Positions 1 to 5,420 of a stretch of DNA of 17,899 nt are shown here, piece by piece. The position numbers and the translations under genes are program-made. The notes beneath the pieces were generated by a model. It saw only the letters and a program-made list of their open reading frames with translations, made no database searches and was not told the origin of the DNA. Position 1 is the first letter of the stretch, and every line of letters begins with the position of its first letter. This DNA comes from an uncultured Bacilli bacterium (lineage in GTDB: Bacteria > Bacillota_I > Bacilli_A > RF39 > UBA660), in contig CAKPAK010000031.1 in assembly GCA_934132915.1 (NCBI GenBank), forward strand, positions 1 to 17,899. Direction: 5' to 3'.

Positions 1-2
1 CT

Positions 3-143
3 GAAATGGTTATGCCTGGTGATAACGTTACAATGACAGTAGAATTAATCGCTCCAATCGCTGTTGAAAACGGAACTAAGTTCTCAATTCGTGAAGGTGG
101 ACGTACAGTAGGTGCTGGTAACGTATCTGATATTATTGAATAA
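3..143 (+). CDS. tuf: Elongation factor Tu, C-terminal end (partial)
   Basis: This is the last 46 codons of EF-Tu, the GTPase that carries aminoacyl-tRNA to the ribosome. The gene starts before the window and its reading frame begins at base 3. The visible part is the end of beta-barrel domain III, with the near-invariant stretches [26 protein letters not shown] and a final IIE before TAA. It uses codons such as CGT, GGT and GTT, as expected of a highly expressed gene. A rho-independent terminator follows 8 bases after the stop, so this is the end of a transcription unit. The identification is very secure; only the upstream part is missing. Confidence 0.97.
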   Translation, partial: EMVMPGDNVTMTVELIAPIAVENGTKFSIREGGRTVGAGNVSDIIE

Positions 144-151
144 TAATAAAT

Positions 152-181
152 AAAAAGATTCTCTTTAGGGGATCTTTTTTT
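152..181 (+). terminator. Rho-independent terminator of tuf
   Basis: The arms AAAAAGAT (152-159) and ATCTTTTT (172-179) pair. The stem extends inward through TCTC/GGGG (C-G pairs and G-T wobbles) around a TTTA loop, and the distal arm runs into a T tract. It sits just after the tuf stop codon. Confidence 0.85.
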
Positions 182-370
182 CTGTCCAAAATACTTATTT
201 AAATTTAACTTATTATTTTATTGATTGAAAATTGAAATATAAAAGGAAAAATGTTAAAACAGTTAATAAATTTTTTATCCGTAACTATCTTTAAGAATCT
301 TTTTTAGATCGTTAATTTCTTTGGTAATTGAGTATTTGTTGGATTTGGTGTGAACTTAAAGTAAATTAGC

Positions 371-400
371 TTTACGGTTTCTTCACTTTTGTAGTATTAT
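371..400 (+). promoter_or_regulatory. Possible promoter of the 452-1195 gene
   Basis: TTTACG (371-376) and TATTAT (395-400) are separated by 18 bases and lie about 50 bases before the start codon. Both boxes are imperfect matches to the sigma-A consensus, so this is a tentative call. Confidence 0.35.
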
Positions 401-451
401 AAGTATCAAAACAACAAGTTACTATCCAAAATAAAAAAGGAGAAAATTAAA

Positions 452-1195
452 ATGGTTGATAAAAAAAATAAAAAATTTGAAAAAATCAAAGTAGGAGAAG
501 TCTTTTTTTCTAATTTTTCTAACTTAAGTGCAGTAGAAACGTGGAAAGATAACGAACCAAGCAAAGTAGGATGGCAACTAGAAAGAATTTCATATCAATA
601 TGGAGAAAATATGGGACCATATGTAGAAATGATTGAAATAAAACAAGATTTTCTAATTGCTGTAAAATATTTAGGAAATGGAATTTTTGAAGAAATGACA
701 ACAGGAGAAAAGTTAATTAACGGAAGAAATCCGCTTGCATTTTCTGTGTCAGGTTCAAGAACTAATCAATTTGAACATAGAGAATTACCTGATTTTGATG
801 TCCCAAAGAATATAATTTCAGAAGACATAGTTCTTGATTATGAGGATTATACTGTTGCAAATTTAAATAAAACGACCTTATCTAAAATAGAATATTATCA
901 ATTATTAGAAAATTTGATGAAATTGCATGCTACATATCCTTTATATCTACAATCAGGAAATGGTTTCTTTGATATTAATGAAAAAACAAAAAAACTTTAT
1001 TTAAGAAATTCTGATGAATCTAGAAAAGAAATCATCAAAGAAGCAAAAAAATTAGCTTTAATGGATGCAAAGAAAGTAAATGAAAAAATTTCTACAACTT
1101 TAAAGAATATGCAAACACTTTCAAAAGAAGAATTAGACATGGCATGCTTAGATAATCAACTTTATGATTTTAAAAAGAGAGTAAGATCAAAATAA
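452..1195 (+). CDS. Unrecognised lysine-rich cytoplasmic protein
   Basis: This is a 247-residue protein that I do not recognise. The start ATG is supported by an AAGGAG ribosome binding site at 437-442, 9 bases upstream. It has no signal peptide or membrane segment. The N-terminal half has alternating hydrophobic and polar residues typical of beta structure. The C-terminal third (from about residue 190) is charged and probably helical, rich in Lys and Glu. No catalytic motif stands out. The gene stands alone, with the tuf terminator behind it and two terminator-like hairpins after it. Its codons end in A or T more often than those of obg or polC (many AAT, ATA, GAA and AAA), which fits an accessory or poorly expressed gene. 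It is an intact open frame with a good ribosome binding site, so I believe it is real, but I assign no function. Confidence 0.75.
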   Translation: MVDKKNKKFEKIKVGEVFFSNFSNLSAVETWKDNEPSKVGWQLERISYQYGENMGPYVEMIEIKQDFLIAVKYLGNGIFEEMTTGEKLINGRNPLAFSVSGSRTNQFEHRELPDFDVPKNIISEDIVLDYEDYTVANLNKTTLSKIEYYQLLENLMKLHATYPLYLQSGNGFFDINEKTKKLYLRNSDESRKEIIKEAKKLALMDAKKVNEKISTTLKNMQTLSKEELDMACLDNQLYDFKKRVRSK

Positions 1196-1203
1196 AATGT
1201 TAT

Positions 1204-1223
1204 TTCTTTAATAAAGAATTTTT
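1204..1223 (+). terminator. Short terminator hairpin after the 452-1195 gene
   Basis: TTCTTT (1204-1209) pairs with AAAGAA (1213-1218) around a 3-base loop, and TTTTT follows directly. It lies 8 bases after the stop codon. The stem is short and AT-rich, so it is weak on its own. Confidence 0.5.
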
Positions 1224-1226
1224 ATA

Positions 1227-1298
1227 AACATTGGTATTATTTAACACTTTGTACTTTTTACATAGGCATTGTGTTAAACAATATATCAATGTTTTTTT
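1227..1298 (+). terminator. Long imperfect hairpin with T tract, second terminator
   Basis: The left arm (1227-1247, starting AACATTG and ending TTAACAC) pairs with the right arm (1271-1293, starting GTGTTAA and ending CAATGTT). There is one mismatch and a 2-base bulge. The loop is about 23 bases, and the right arm runs into seven T. The arms are much longer than in the other terminators of this window. Confidence 0.6.
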
Positions 1299-1302
1299 AG
1301 AC

Positions 1303-1322
1303 AAAATACTGATCAGTATTTT
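1303..1322. repeat. Perfect 20-base palindrome upstream of obg
   Basis: AAAATACT, GATC and AGTATTTT form an uninterrupted perfect palindrome 36 bases before the -35 region of obg. It could be a protein-binding site, a cruciform or a hairpin without a T tract. No known operator consensus was recognised. Confidence 0.6.
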
Positions 1323-1357
1323 CCTCACCTAAAAGTTATCCACTAGTAACATTCTTC

Positions 1358-1386
1358 TTTCAATTTTAGAAAATATAGTGTATAAT
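1358..1386 (+). promoter_or_regulatory. Probable promoter of obg
   Basis: A perfect TATAAT (1381-1386) lies 29 bases before the obg start codon. TTTCAA (1358-1363) sits 17 bases upstream as a poor -35 box. The region follows the two terminators of the previous gene, so a promoter is needed here. Confidence 0.6.
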
Positions 1387-1415
1387 AATCTAAGAAAAAA
1401 GAAAGGCGGGATAAC

Positions 1416-2684
1416 ATGTTTGTTGATGAAGTTATCGTAGAATTAACCGCAGGTCGTGGCGGAGATGGATGCATGGCCTTCAGACGAGAAAAATATGTAG
1501 CAATGGGAGGACCATTCGGTGGAAATGGAGGAAAAGGTGGAGATATTATCTTTAAAGTCGATGAAGGACTAAGAACCCTAATTGATTTAAGATACCAAAA
1601 ACACATTAAGGCCTCATCCGGAGAAAATGGCCAAGGGAAAAATAAAAATGGAAAAAATGCTACGGATATGATTGTAAAAGTTCCTCTTGGAACAACCATA
1701 AAAGATAATGAAACAGGCGCTATTATTGGCGATTTAACGAAAAATGGAGAAGAAGTAATTGTAGCCTATGGTGGAAGAGGGGGAAGAGGAAACGTAACCT
1801 TAGCAACAAGAAGTAACCCATGCCCATCATACTGTGAATATGGAGAACCAGGAGAAAATAGAAAAGTAAAAGTAGAACTTCGTATGCTAGCAGACGTTGG
1901 TCTAGTAGGCTTACCAAGTGTTGGAAAAAGTACCATCCTATCCATGGTAACCAACGCCAACCCTAAAATAGCAAGTTATCACTTTACAACTTTATCTCCA
2001 AACTTAGGCGTAGTAACAAGTGAAGATTATTCTTATACCATCGCCGATTTACCAGGATTAATCGAAGGAGCATCCGATGGACTAGGTTTAGGACACAAAT
2101 TCTTAAAACATATTGAACGTACCAAAATTATTGCTCATATTATTGATATGTCAGGAATAGAAGGAAGAAATCCTTATGAAGATTACCTTACCATTAGAAA
2201 AGAACTAGAAAATTTTAGCCCAAAATTAATCCAAAAACCAGAAATCATCATCGCCAACAAAATGGATATAGAATCATCAAAAAAGAACCTAGAAGAATTC
2301 AAACAAAAAGTAAAAGTCCCTATCTATGAAGTAAGTGCTATCCAAAATAAAGGCTTAGATGAAGTATTAAAAGCCCTAAAAGAATTAGTAAAAAATACCA
2401 AAGACGAAGTATTATTCCCAGAAGAAGTTCAAGAAAGTCATGTCTTATATAAATTTAAGAAAGAAAAACCATTTACCATTATTAAAGAAAACAATACTTA
2501 TATTATCAAAGGAGCAACAGTTGAAAAACTATTCCAGATGACCAACTTTAACACAGAAGAATCTTTCTTCCGTTTCTCTAGTAAACTAAGAAAAATGGGA
2601 ATTGATGATGAATTAGAAAAAATGGGAATAGAAGAAGGAGATACAGTAAGAATTCTTGATTATGAATTCGAATATACAAAATAA
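1416..2684 (+). CDS. obg: GTPase Obg (CgtA), ribosome assembly
   Basis: This 422-residue protein is an essential GTPase that binds the 50S ribosomal precursor and links ribosome assembly to growth state. The glycine-rich Obg fold spans about residues 1-157. The G domain follows, with the P-loop GLPSVGKST (165-173), DLPG (211-214), NKMD (281-284) and SAI (307-309). A C-terminal OCT domain covers about residues 340-420. Length and domain order match the usual 420-430 residue family members. The start ATG has an AAAGGCGGG ribosome binding site 5 bases upstream and gives the classical N-terminus MFVDEV. The codons often end in C (ACC, GCC, ATC), the housekeeping style of this genome. A putative metalloprotease starts 20 bases after its stop with no terminator between them, so they are probably co-transcribed. 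Confidence 0.97.
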   Translation: MFVDEVIVELTAGRGGDGCMAFRREKYVAMGGPFGGNGGKGGDIIFKVDEGLRTLIDLRYQKHIKASSGENGQGKNKNGKNATDMIVKVPLGTTIKDNETGAIIGDLTKNGEEVIVAYGGRGGRGNVTLATRSNPCPSYCEYGEPGENRKVKVELRMLADVGLVGLPSVGKSTILSMVTNANPKIASYHFTTLSPNLGVVTSEDYSYTIADLPGLIEGASDGLGLGHKFLKHIERTKIIAHIIDMSGIEGRNPYEDYLTIRKELENFSPKLIQKPEIIIANKMDIESSKKNLEEFKQKVKVPIYEVSAIQNKGLDEVLKALKELVKNTKDEVLFPEEVQESHVLYKFKKEKPFTIIKENNTYIIKGATVEKLFQMTNFNTEESFFRFSSKLRKMGIDDELEKMGIEEGDTVRILDYEFEYTK

Positions 2685-2704
2685 AATCTTTCAAGGTGAT
2701 AAGC

Positions 2705-3451
2705 ATGAATATTCCTAAAATTAAATTTATCCCAATGACTTTATCTGAAAATATTGAGATAATTAAGTGGGCTTATTTTGAAAATAATAAAAGTTTAGAT
2801 GTTCATCATTACACAATCAATTATTTTCCTGAACTAAAAGAAATTAATTCTACTTCAACTAAAGTTATCCATCAAAAAATAGAAGAAGTCGTAACCAAAG
2901 ACTATAATACATACATAGATAAAATAAAAAATGAAGCAAAAAGATACGAAAAAATATGGAATAAATATAATGAAAAGTATTTTCAAACTCTTGCAAACTA
3001 CTTAAACATTAACTGGCCTAATAAAGAGATAACGGCTAAAGTAGGATTAATTCCAGTCTTTCCTAGGTATTTAGATACTTTTTCATTTTCACTATCCACC
3101 AACTTAACAGATAAAAAAATAACCGAAGTTATAGCACATGAAACCCTACATTTCTTATGGTTTGAAAAATGGCATGAACTTCATCCAGAAACACCAAGAC
3201 GAGAATATGATTCTCCTTATCTAGTTTGGCAGTACAGTGAAATGGTAACAGATCCAATTTTAAATAATTCTGTCTTTAAAGAGACGTTTAGTTTTGTAGA
3301 AAAAGGTTATGATACATTTTATCAAATGAAAGATAAAGATAGATTAGTTATGGATAACTTAAGAGAAATATATAGCAAAAATACAAGAATAGAAGAAAAA
3401 ATCAATAAGGGATATGAGTATATCAAAAAAAATGTAAACAAATCAAAATAA
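2705..3451 (+). CDS. Putative zinc metalloprotease with HETLH motif
   Basis: This is a 248-residue protein of unknown role. The start at ATG 2705 is preferred over GTG 2696 because the AAGGTGAT ribosome binding site (2693-2700) overlaps the earlier codon and is well placed for the later one. Residues 145-149 read HETLH inside VIAHETLHFLWF, a classical HExxH zinc-binding helix as in zincin peptidases. A candidate third ligand lies in the following 40 residues, where ERREYDSPYLVWQYSEM-like acidic residues occur, but I cannot assign it. The N-terminal half has a long charged helix (about 55-95). No signal peptide or membrane segment is visible, so it is probably cytoplasmic. It lies 20 bases after obg and ends at a terminator, making a two-gene unit. 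The peptidase call rests on this one motif; the substrate is unknown. Confidence 0.6.
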   Translation: MNIPKIKFIPMTLSENIEIIKWAYFENNKSLDVHHYTINYFPELKEINSTSTKVIHQKIEEVVTKDYNTYIDKIKNEAKRYEKIWNKYNEKYFQTLANYLNINWPNKEITAKVGLIPVFPRYLDTFSFSLSTNLTDKKITEVIAHETLHFLWFEKWHELHPETPRREYDSPYLVWQYSEMVTDPILNNSVFKETFSFVEKGYDTFYQMKDKDRLVMDNLREIYSKNTRIEEKINKGYEYIKKNVNKSK

Positions 3452-3481
3452 TTAGATTATTAAAAAAGCGATAATTTGCGT

Positions 3482-3506
3482 GAGTCAATTCTTATTGGCT
3501 CTTTTT
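3482..3506 (+). terminator. Terminator of the obg-metalloprotease unit
   Basis: GAGTCAA (3482-3488) pairs with TTGGCTC (3495-3501) with one G-T wobble and a 6-base loop, followed by TTTTT (3502-3506). It is 30 bases past the stop of the metalloprotease gene. Confidence 0.8.
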
Positions 3507-3571
3507 CGAGTGATTATTTGAAAAATACTGATAATATCTTTTGCAAGTTTTATAACATAAAACAAAATAAC

Positions 3572-3598
3572 AAAAAAGCGCTAACTAGACAGCTAACG
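3572..3598 (-). terminator. Minus-strand terminator overlapping the XRE gene stop
   Basis: Read on the minus strand, CGTTAGCT (3598-3591) pairs with AGTTAGCG (3586-3579) using two wobble pairs and a 4-base loop, followed by six T (3577-3572). The stop codon of the XRE gene (TAG, 3595-3593) lies inside the first arm. Confidence 0.75.
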
Positions 3599-3835
3599 TT
3601 TTTGAGGTTCGTTAAATAATTCTCTAATATCAATGTTTAATACTAAAGATAATCTCCATAAAGTACCTAGTGAAAATGTTTGATGATTTTTACTTTCAAT
3701 ATTGGATATAAATTGCGTAGAGTAGGACATCATTCCTGCTAATTGCTCTTGAGTAATCCCTTTTTCTTTCCGAATTCTTTTAATATTTTTACTCACCAAT
3801 TCATAGACATAATTCTCATCATTTCTATCAAACAC
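3593..3835 (-). CDS. XRE-family helix-turn-helix regulator (small, repressor-like)
   Basis: This is a small DNA-binding protein of the Cro/CI (XRE) type, 80 residues from the start I prefer. The single HTH_3 domain covers about residues 13-75. It contains the typical pattern NIKRIRKEKGITQEQLA, then a recognition-helix region with STQFISNIE, and ends with a leucine-rich helix and LF. There is no dimerisation, peptidase or ligand domain. The open frame extends to a TTG at 3850, but the GGTGGTGAT ribosome binding site fits the GTG at 3835-3833, which is why I shortened it. It is transcribed away from the zinc-ribbon/TM2 and PASTA-Ltp genes. A perfect dyad lies in the shared upstream region, over the promoter of those genes, so it probably regulates that operon and perhaps itself. 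Confidence 0.85.
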   Translation of the reverse strand: MFDRNDENYVYELVSKNIKRIRKEKGITQEQLAGMMSYSTQFISNIESKNHQTFSLGTLWRLSLVLNIDIRELFNEPQKR

Positions 3836-3907
3836 ATTTATCACCACCAATAAAATTCTAAATTATCATTTGCTATAAGTAATTTTCTCATTTTTTATCA
3901 AAAATAT

Positions 3908-3928
3908 ACTTACTCTATTCGAGTAAGT
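3908..3928. promoter_or_regulatory. Inverted-repeat operator candidate
   Basis: ACTTACTC (3908-3915) and GAGTAAGT (3921-3928) are perfect inverted 8-base arms separated by 5 bases. The dyad covers the -35 region and spacer of the promoter for the 4030-5278 operon, and lies about 70 bases before the divergent XRE gene. Size and position suit an XRE dimer site. Binding by this regulator is inferred. Confidence 0.6.
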
Positions 3929-3939
3929 TATGCTATAAT
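3910..3939 (+). promoter_or_regulatory. Extended -10 promoter of the zinc-ribbon/Ltp operon
   Basis: TGCTATAAT (3931-3939) is a perfect extended -10 element. TTACTC (3910-3915) is a weak -35 box at 18-base spacing, lying inside the dyad, so a bound protein would block RNA polymerase. About 90 bases of leader follow before the first start codon. Confidence 0.7.
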
Positions 3940-3969
3940 AGAACTAGAGATAAAATATGCTTATCTTCA

Positions 3970-4003
3970 ATTAAAAAGTGCGCTAGTATAGGTAGTTTTT
4001 AAT
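3970..4003 (+). repeat. Inverted repeat in the operon leader
   Basis: ATTAAAAA (3970-3977) and TTTTTAAT (3996-4003) are perfect 8-base inverted arms around an 18-base centre in the 5' untranslated leader. They are AT-only, so a chance match is possible. No T tract follows, so it is not a standard terminator. Confidence 0.35.
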
Positions 4004-4029
4004 TTCATGTAGTGAAAGGAGGTATAGTA

Positions 4030-4392
4030 GTGACTAATGAGAGTAAATTTTGTGAATTTTGTGGGAGTGAAGTTCATGTTGATGCTGTGATGTGTCCAAA
4101 ATGTGGTAGGCAATTAGAAGAATTAAAAACTGAAAAAAGTAATAGTAACCCACAGATTATTATTAATAATAGCAATCAAATGAACGCACCTATAGTTTAT
4201 GGAACAAAAAAATGTGATAAATGGATTTCATTTTTATTGTGTCTTTTTTTAGGTTATTTTGGTGCGCATAAATTTTACGAAGGAAAATCTGGCATGGGAA
4301 TATTATATATATTCACTTTTGGGTTGTTAGGCATAGGGTGGTTGATTGACATGATAGTAATCTTGTGTAAACCAAATCCATATTATGTTTAG
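4030..4392 (+). CDS. Zinc-ribbon TM2-domain membrane protein
   Basis: This is a 120-residue protein with an N-terminal zinc ribbon and a C-terminal TM2 domain. The cysteine pairs C8/C11 and C22/C25 (FCEFC, CPKCG) form the ribbon. A polar Asn/Ser-rich linker follows (about 30-58). The TM2 domain (about 62-115) shows two membrane helices joined by the family signature GYFGAHKFYEGK and ends in WLIDM. The start is GTG 4030, because AAAGGAGGT (4015-4023) sits 6 bases before it; an upstream in-frame GTG at 4012 has no such site. The function of TM2 proteins of this kind is unknown. It is the first gene of an operon: the next start is 10 bases after its stop, and the next protein has a closely similar zinc ribbon at the same distance from its N-terminus. 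Confidence 0.85.
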   Translation: MTNESKFCEFCGSEVHVDAVMCPKCGRQLEELKTEKSNSNPQIIINNSNQMNAPIVYGTKKCDKWISFLLCLFLGYFGAHKFYEGKSGMGILYIFTFGLLGIGWLIDMIVILCKPNPYYV

Positions 4393-4402
4393 GAGGTAAA
4401 AA

Positions 4403-5278
4403 ATGGATAATAAAAAATTTTGCAAATTTTGTGGAGAACAAATTGATAAAGAAAGTATTGTTTGTCCAAAATGTGGTAGACAAATACAAAATGTAAGTGA
4501 TAATAAAGAAATAAAAGTAGATACTAATAAAAGTCCTATTGAAACTAAATCAAAATTTTATGGACAAAATTGGTTTATGTGGATAATGTTGATTTTTTTT
4601 GCTCCAGTGGGAATATTTTTGATGTGGAAGTTTCATCCTGAAATGAAAAATAGTACTAAAAAAGTATTGACGATTGTATTTGCGATATTTTTTATCATGA
4701 TTATGGTATCAGCAAATAATGAGAATAACGAAAATTCAGATAGTACAAATCAATATAGCACAAACAAAAAAATAGAAGTAACAGTTACCGATTTTAGTAC
4801 TATGGAAAAATCTAATGTTGAAAACTGGTGTAGAGAAAATAAAGTAAATTGTAAAATAACTGATGAATATTCAGACACTATCGAAAAGGGACTATTTGTA
4901 AGCCAAAGTATTAATGCTAATACAACAATATATGAAGGAGAAAAAATAAATATTATATATTCTTTAGGAAAAAAACCAACCAATGGGGAAGTTAATGCGT
5001 TAAGAAAAGCAGAATCATATTCCAAAACAATGCATATGTCTAAACAAGGAATATACAATCAACTAACATCCTCAATTGAAGGCTTTACTAATGAAGAAGC
5101 TCAGTACGCTATTGATAATGTTAAAGCGGATTGGAATAAAAATGCTTTAGAAAAAGCAAAAAGTTATCAACAAACAATGAGTATGTCAAAAAATGCAATA
5201 TATAATCAATTAACGTCCTCAATTGAAGGGTTTACTAATGAAGAAGCTCAATATGCTATTGACCATTTAGACGATTAA
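4403..5278 (+). CDS. Zinc-ribbon, membrane, PASTA and tandem Ltp-repeat protein
   Basis: This 291-residue protein has an unusual domain string. A zinc ribbon comes first (C7, C10, C21, C24). Two hydrophobic segments follow (about 56-77 and 88-104), separated by a lysine-containing turn. A PASTA domain covers about 124-189 (VTVTDF start, YEGEKINIIYS end). Two tandem 43-residue repeats (198-240 and 247-289) are joined by a 6-residue linker. The repeats match the Ltp family of surface proteins: AxSYxxTMxMSKxxIYxQLTS, then EEAQYAID. One family member, the Ltp lipoprotein of Streptococcus thermophilus phage TP-J34, blocks superinfecting phage DNA entry. This protein has no lipobox, so it would be held by its membrane segments. 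Its ribosome binding site AGGAGGT overlaps the previous stop codon, showing coupling. A strong terminator follows. PASTA domains bind cell-wall muropeptides in kinases; here that is only possible. Confidence 0.85.
   Translation: MDNKKFCKFCGEQIDKESIVCPKCGRQIQNVSDNKEIKVDTNKSPIETKSKFYGQNWFMWIMLIFFAPVGIFLMWKFHPEMKNSTKKVLTIVFAIFFIMIMVSANNENNENSDSTNQYSTNKKIEVTVTDFSTMEKSNVENWCRENKVNCKITDEYSDTIEKGLFVSQSINANTTIYEGEKINIIYSLGKKPTNGEVNALRKAESYSKTMHMSKQGIYNQLTSSIEGFTNEEAQYAIDNVKADWNKNALEKAKSYQQTMSMSKNAIYNQLTSSIEGFTNEEAQYAIDHLDD
4994..5269 (+). repeat. Two tandem 129-base repeats encoding the Ltp domains
   Basis: Copy 1 is 4994-5122 and copy 2 is 5141-5269, with a period of 147 bases (49 codons). Within 5051-5116 and 5198-5263 the two copies encode the same 22 residues but differ at seven bases, all silent (for example TAC/TAT, CTA/TTA, CAG/CAA). 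Confidence 0.9.
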
Positions 5279-5286
5279 TAAAAAAT

Positions 5287-5338
5287 AAAAAAATCATAGT
5301 GAAACAAAAAAATTAACACATAGCACTATGATTTTTTT
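5287..5338 (+). terminator. Strong terminator of the PASTA-Ltp operon
   Basis: AAAAAAATCATAGT (5287-5300) and ACTATGATTTTTTT (5325-5338) are perfect 14-base inverted arms with a 24-base loop. The A-rich start and T-rich end could also stop transcription on the opposite strand. Confidence 0.85.
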
Positions 5339-5382
5339 CTTTGTAAACTAAAAAGGAAACTATCTCCAAAAGAGTTTTTTTT

Positions 5383-5391
5383 TGCTATAAT
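5383..5391 (+). promoter_or_regulatory. Extended -10 promoter of polC
   Basis: TGCTATAAT (5383-5391) is a perfect extended -10 element 29 bases before the polC start. There is no good -35 box at 17 bases (TCTCCA), as is common for extended -10 promoters. Confidence 0.6.
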
Positions 5392-5420
5392 TATTTAATA
5401 GCAGTAAGAGGTGTATATTT

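Larger units (their letters stand above)
144..451. other. 308-base intergenic region between tuf and the 452-1195 gene
   Basis: Apart from the tuf terminator and a possible promoter at 371-400, I see no RNA gene or riboswitch here. On the minus strand, 275-355 is open for 26 codons and ends in TAA. Its translation is lysine-rich and plausible looking (ending ILKDSYG), but it has no start codon and no visible ribosome binding site. At most it is a gene remnant. Confidence 0.4.

Noticed and set aside
1343..1699. 118-codon open frame on the minus strand at the start of obg
   Set aside because: It is opposite the glycine-rich Obg domain, which produces Pro/Phe-rich antisense. It would also cover the obg promoter.
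2696..2704. GTG start for the metalloprotease
   Set aside because: This codon is part of the AAGGTGAT ribosome binding site, which fits ATG 2705.
4403..5278. Calling the PASTA-Ltp protein a lipoprotein or a PASTA kinase
   Set aside because: There is no lipobox cysteine after a signal sequence and no kinase domain; the N-terminus is a zinc ribbon.
3452..5420. Prophage or integrase around the XRE/Ltp cassette
   Set aside because: No integrase, phage structural gene or clear direct-repeat attachment sites flank the three genes, so only a small cassette is supported.
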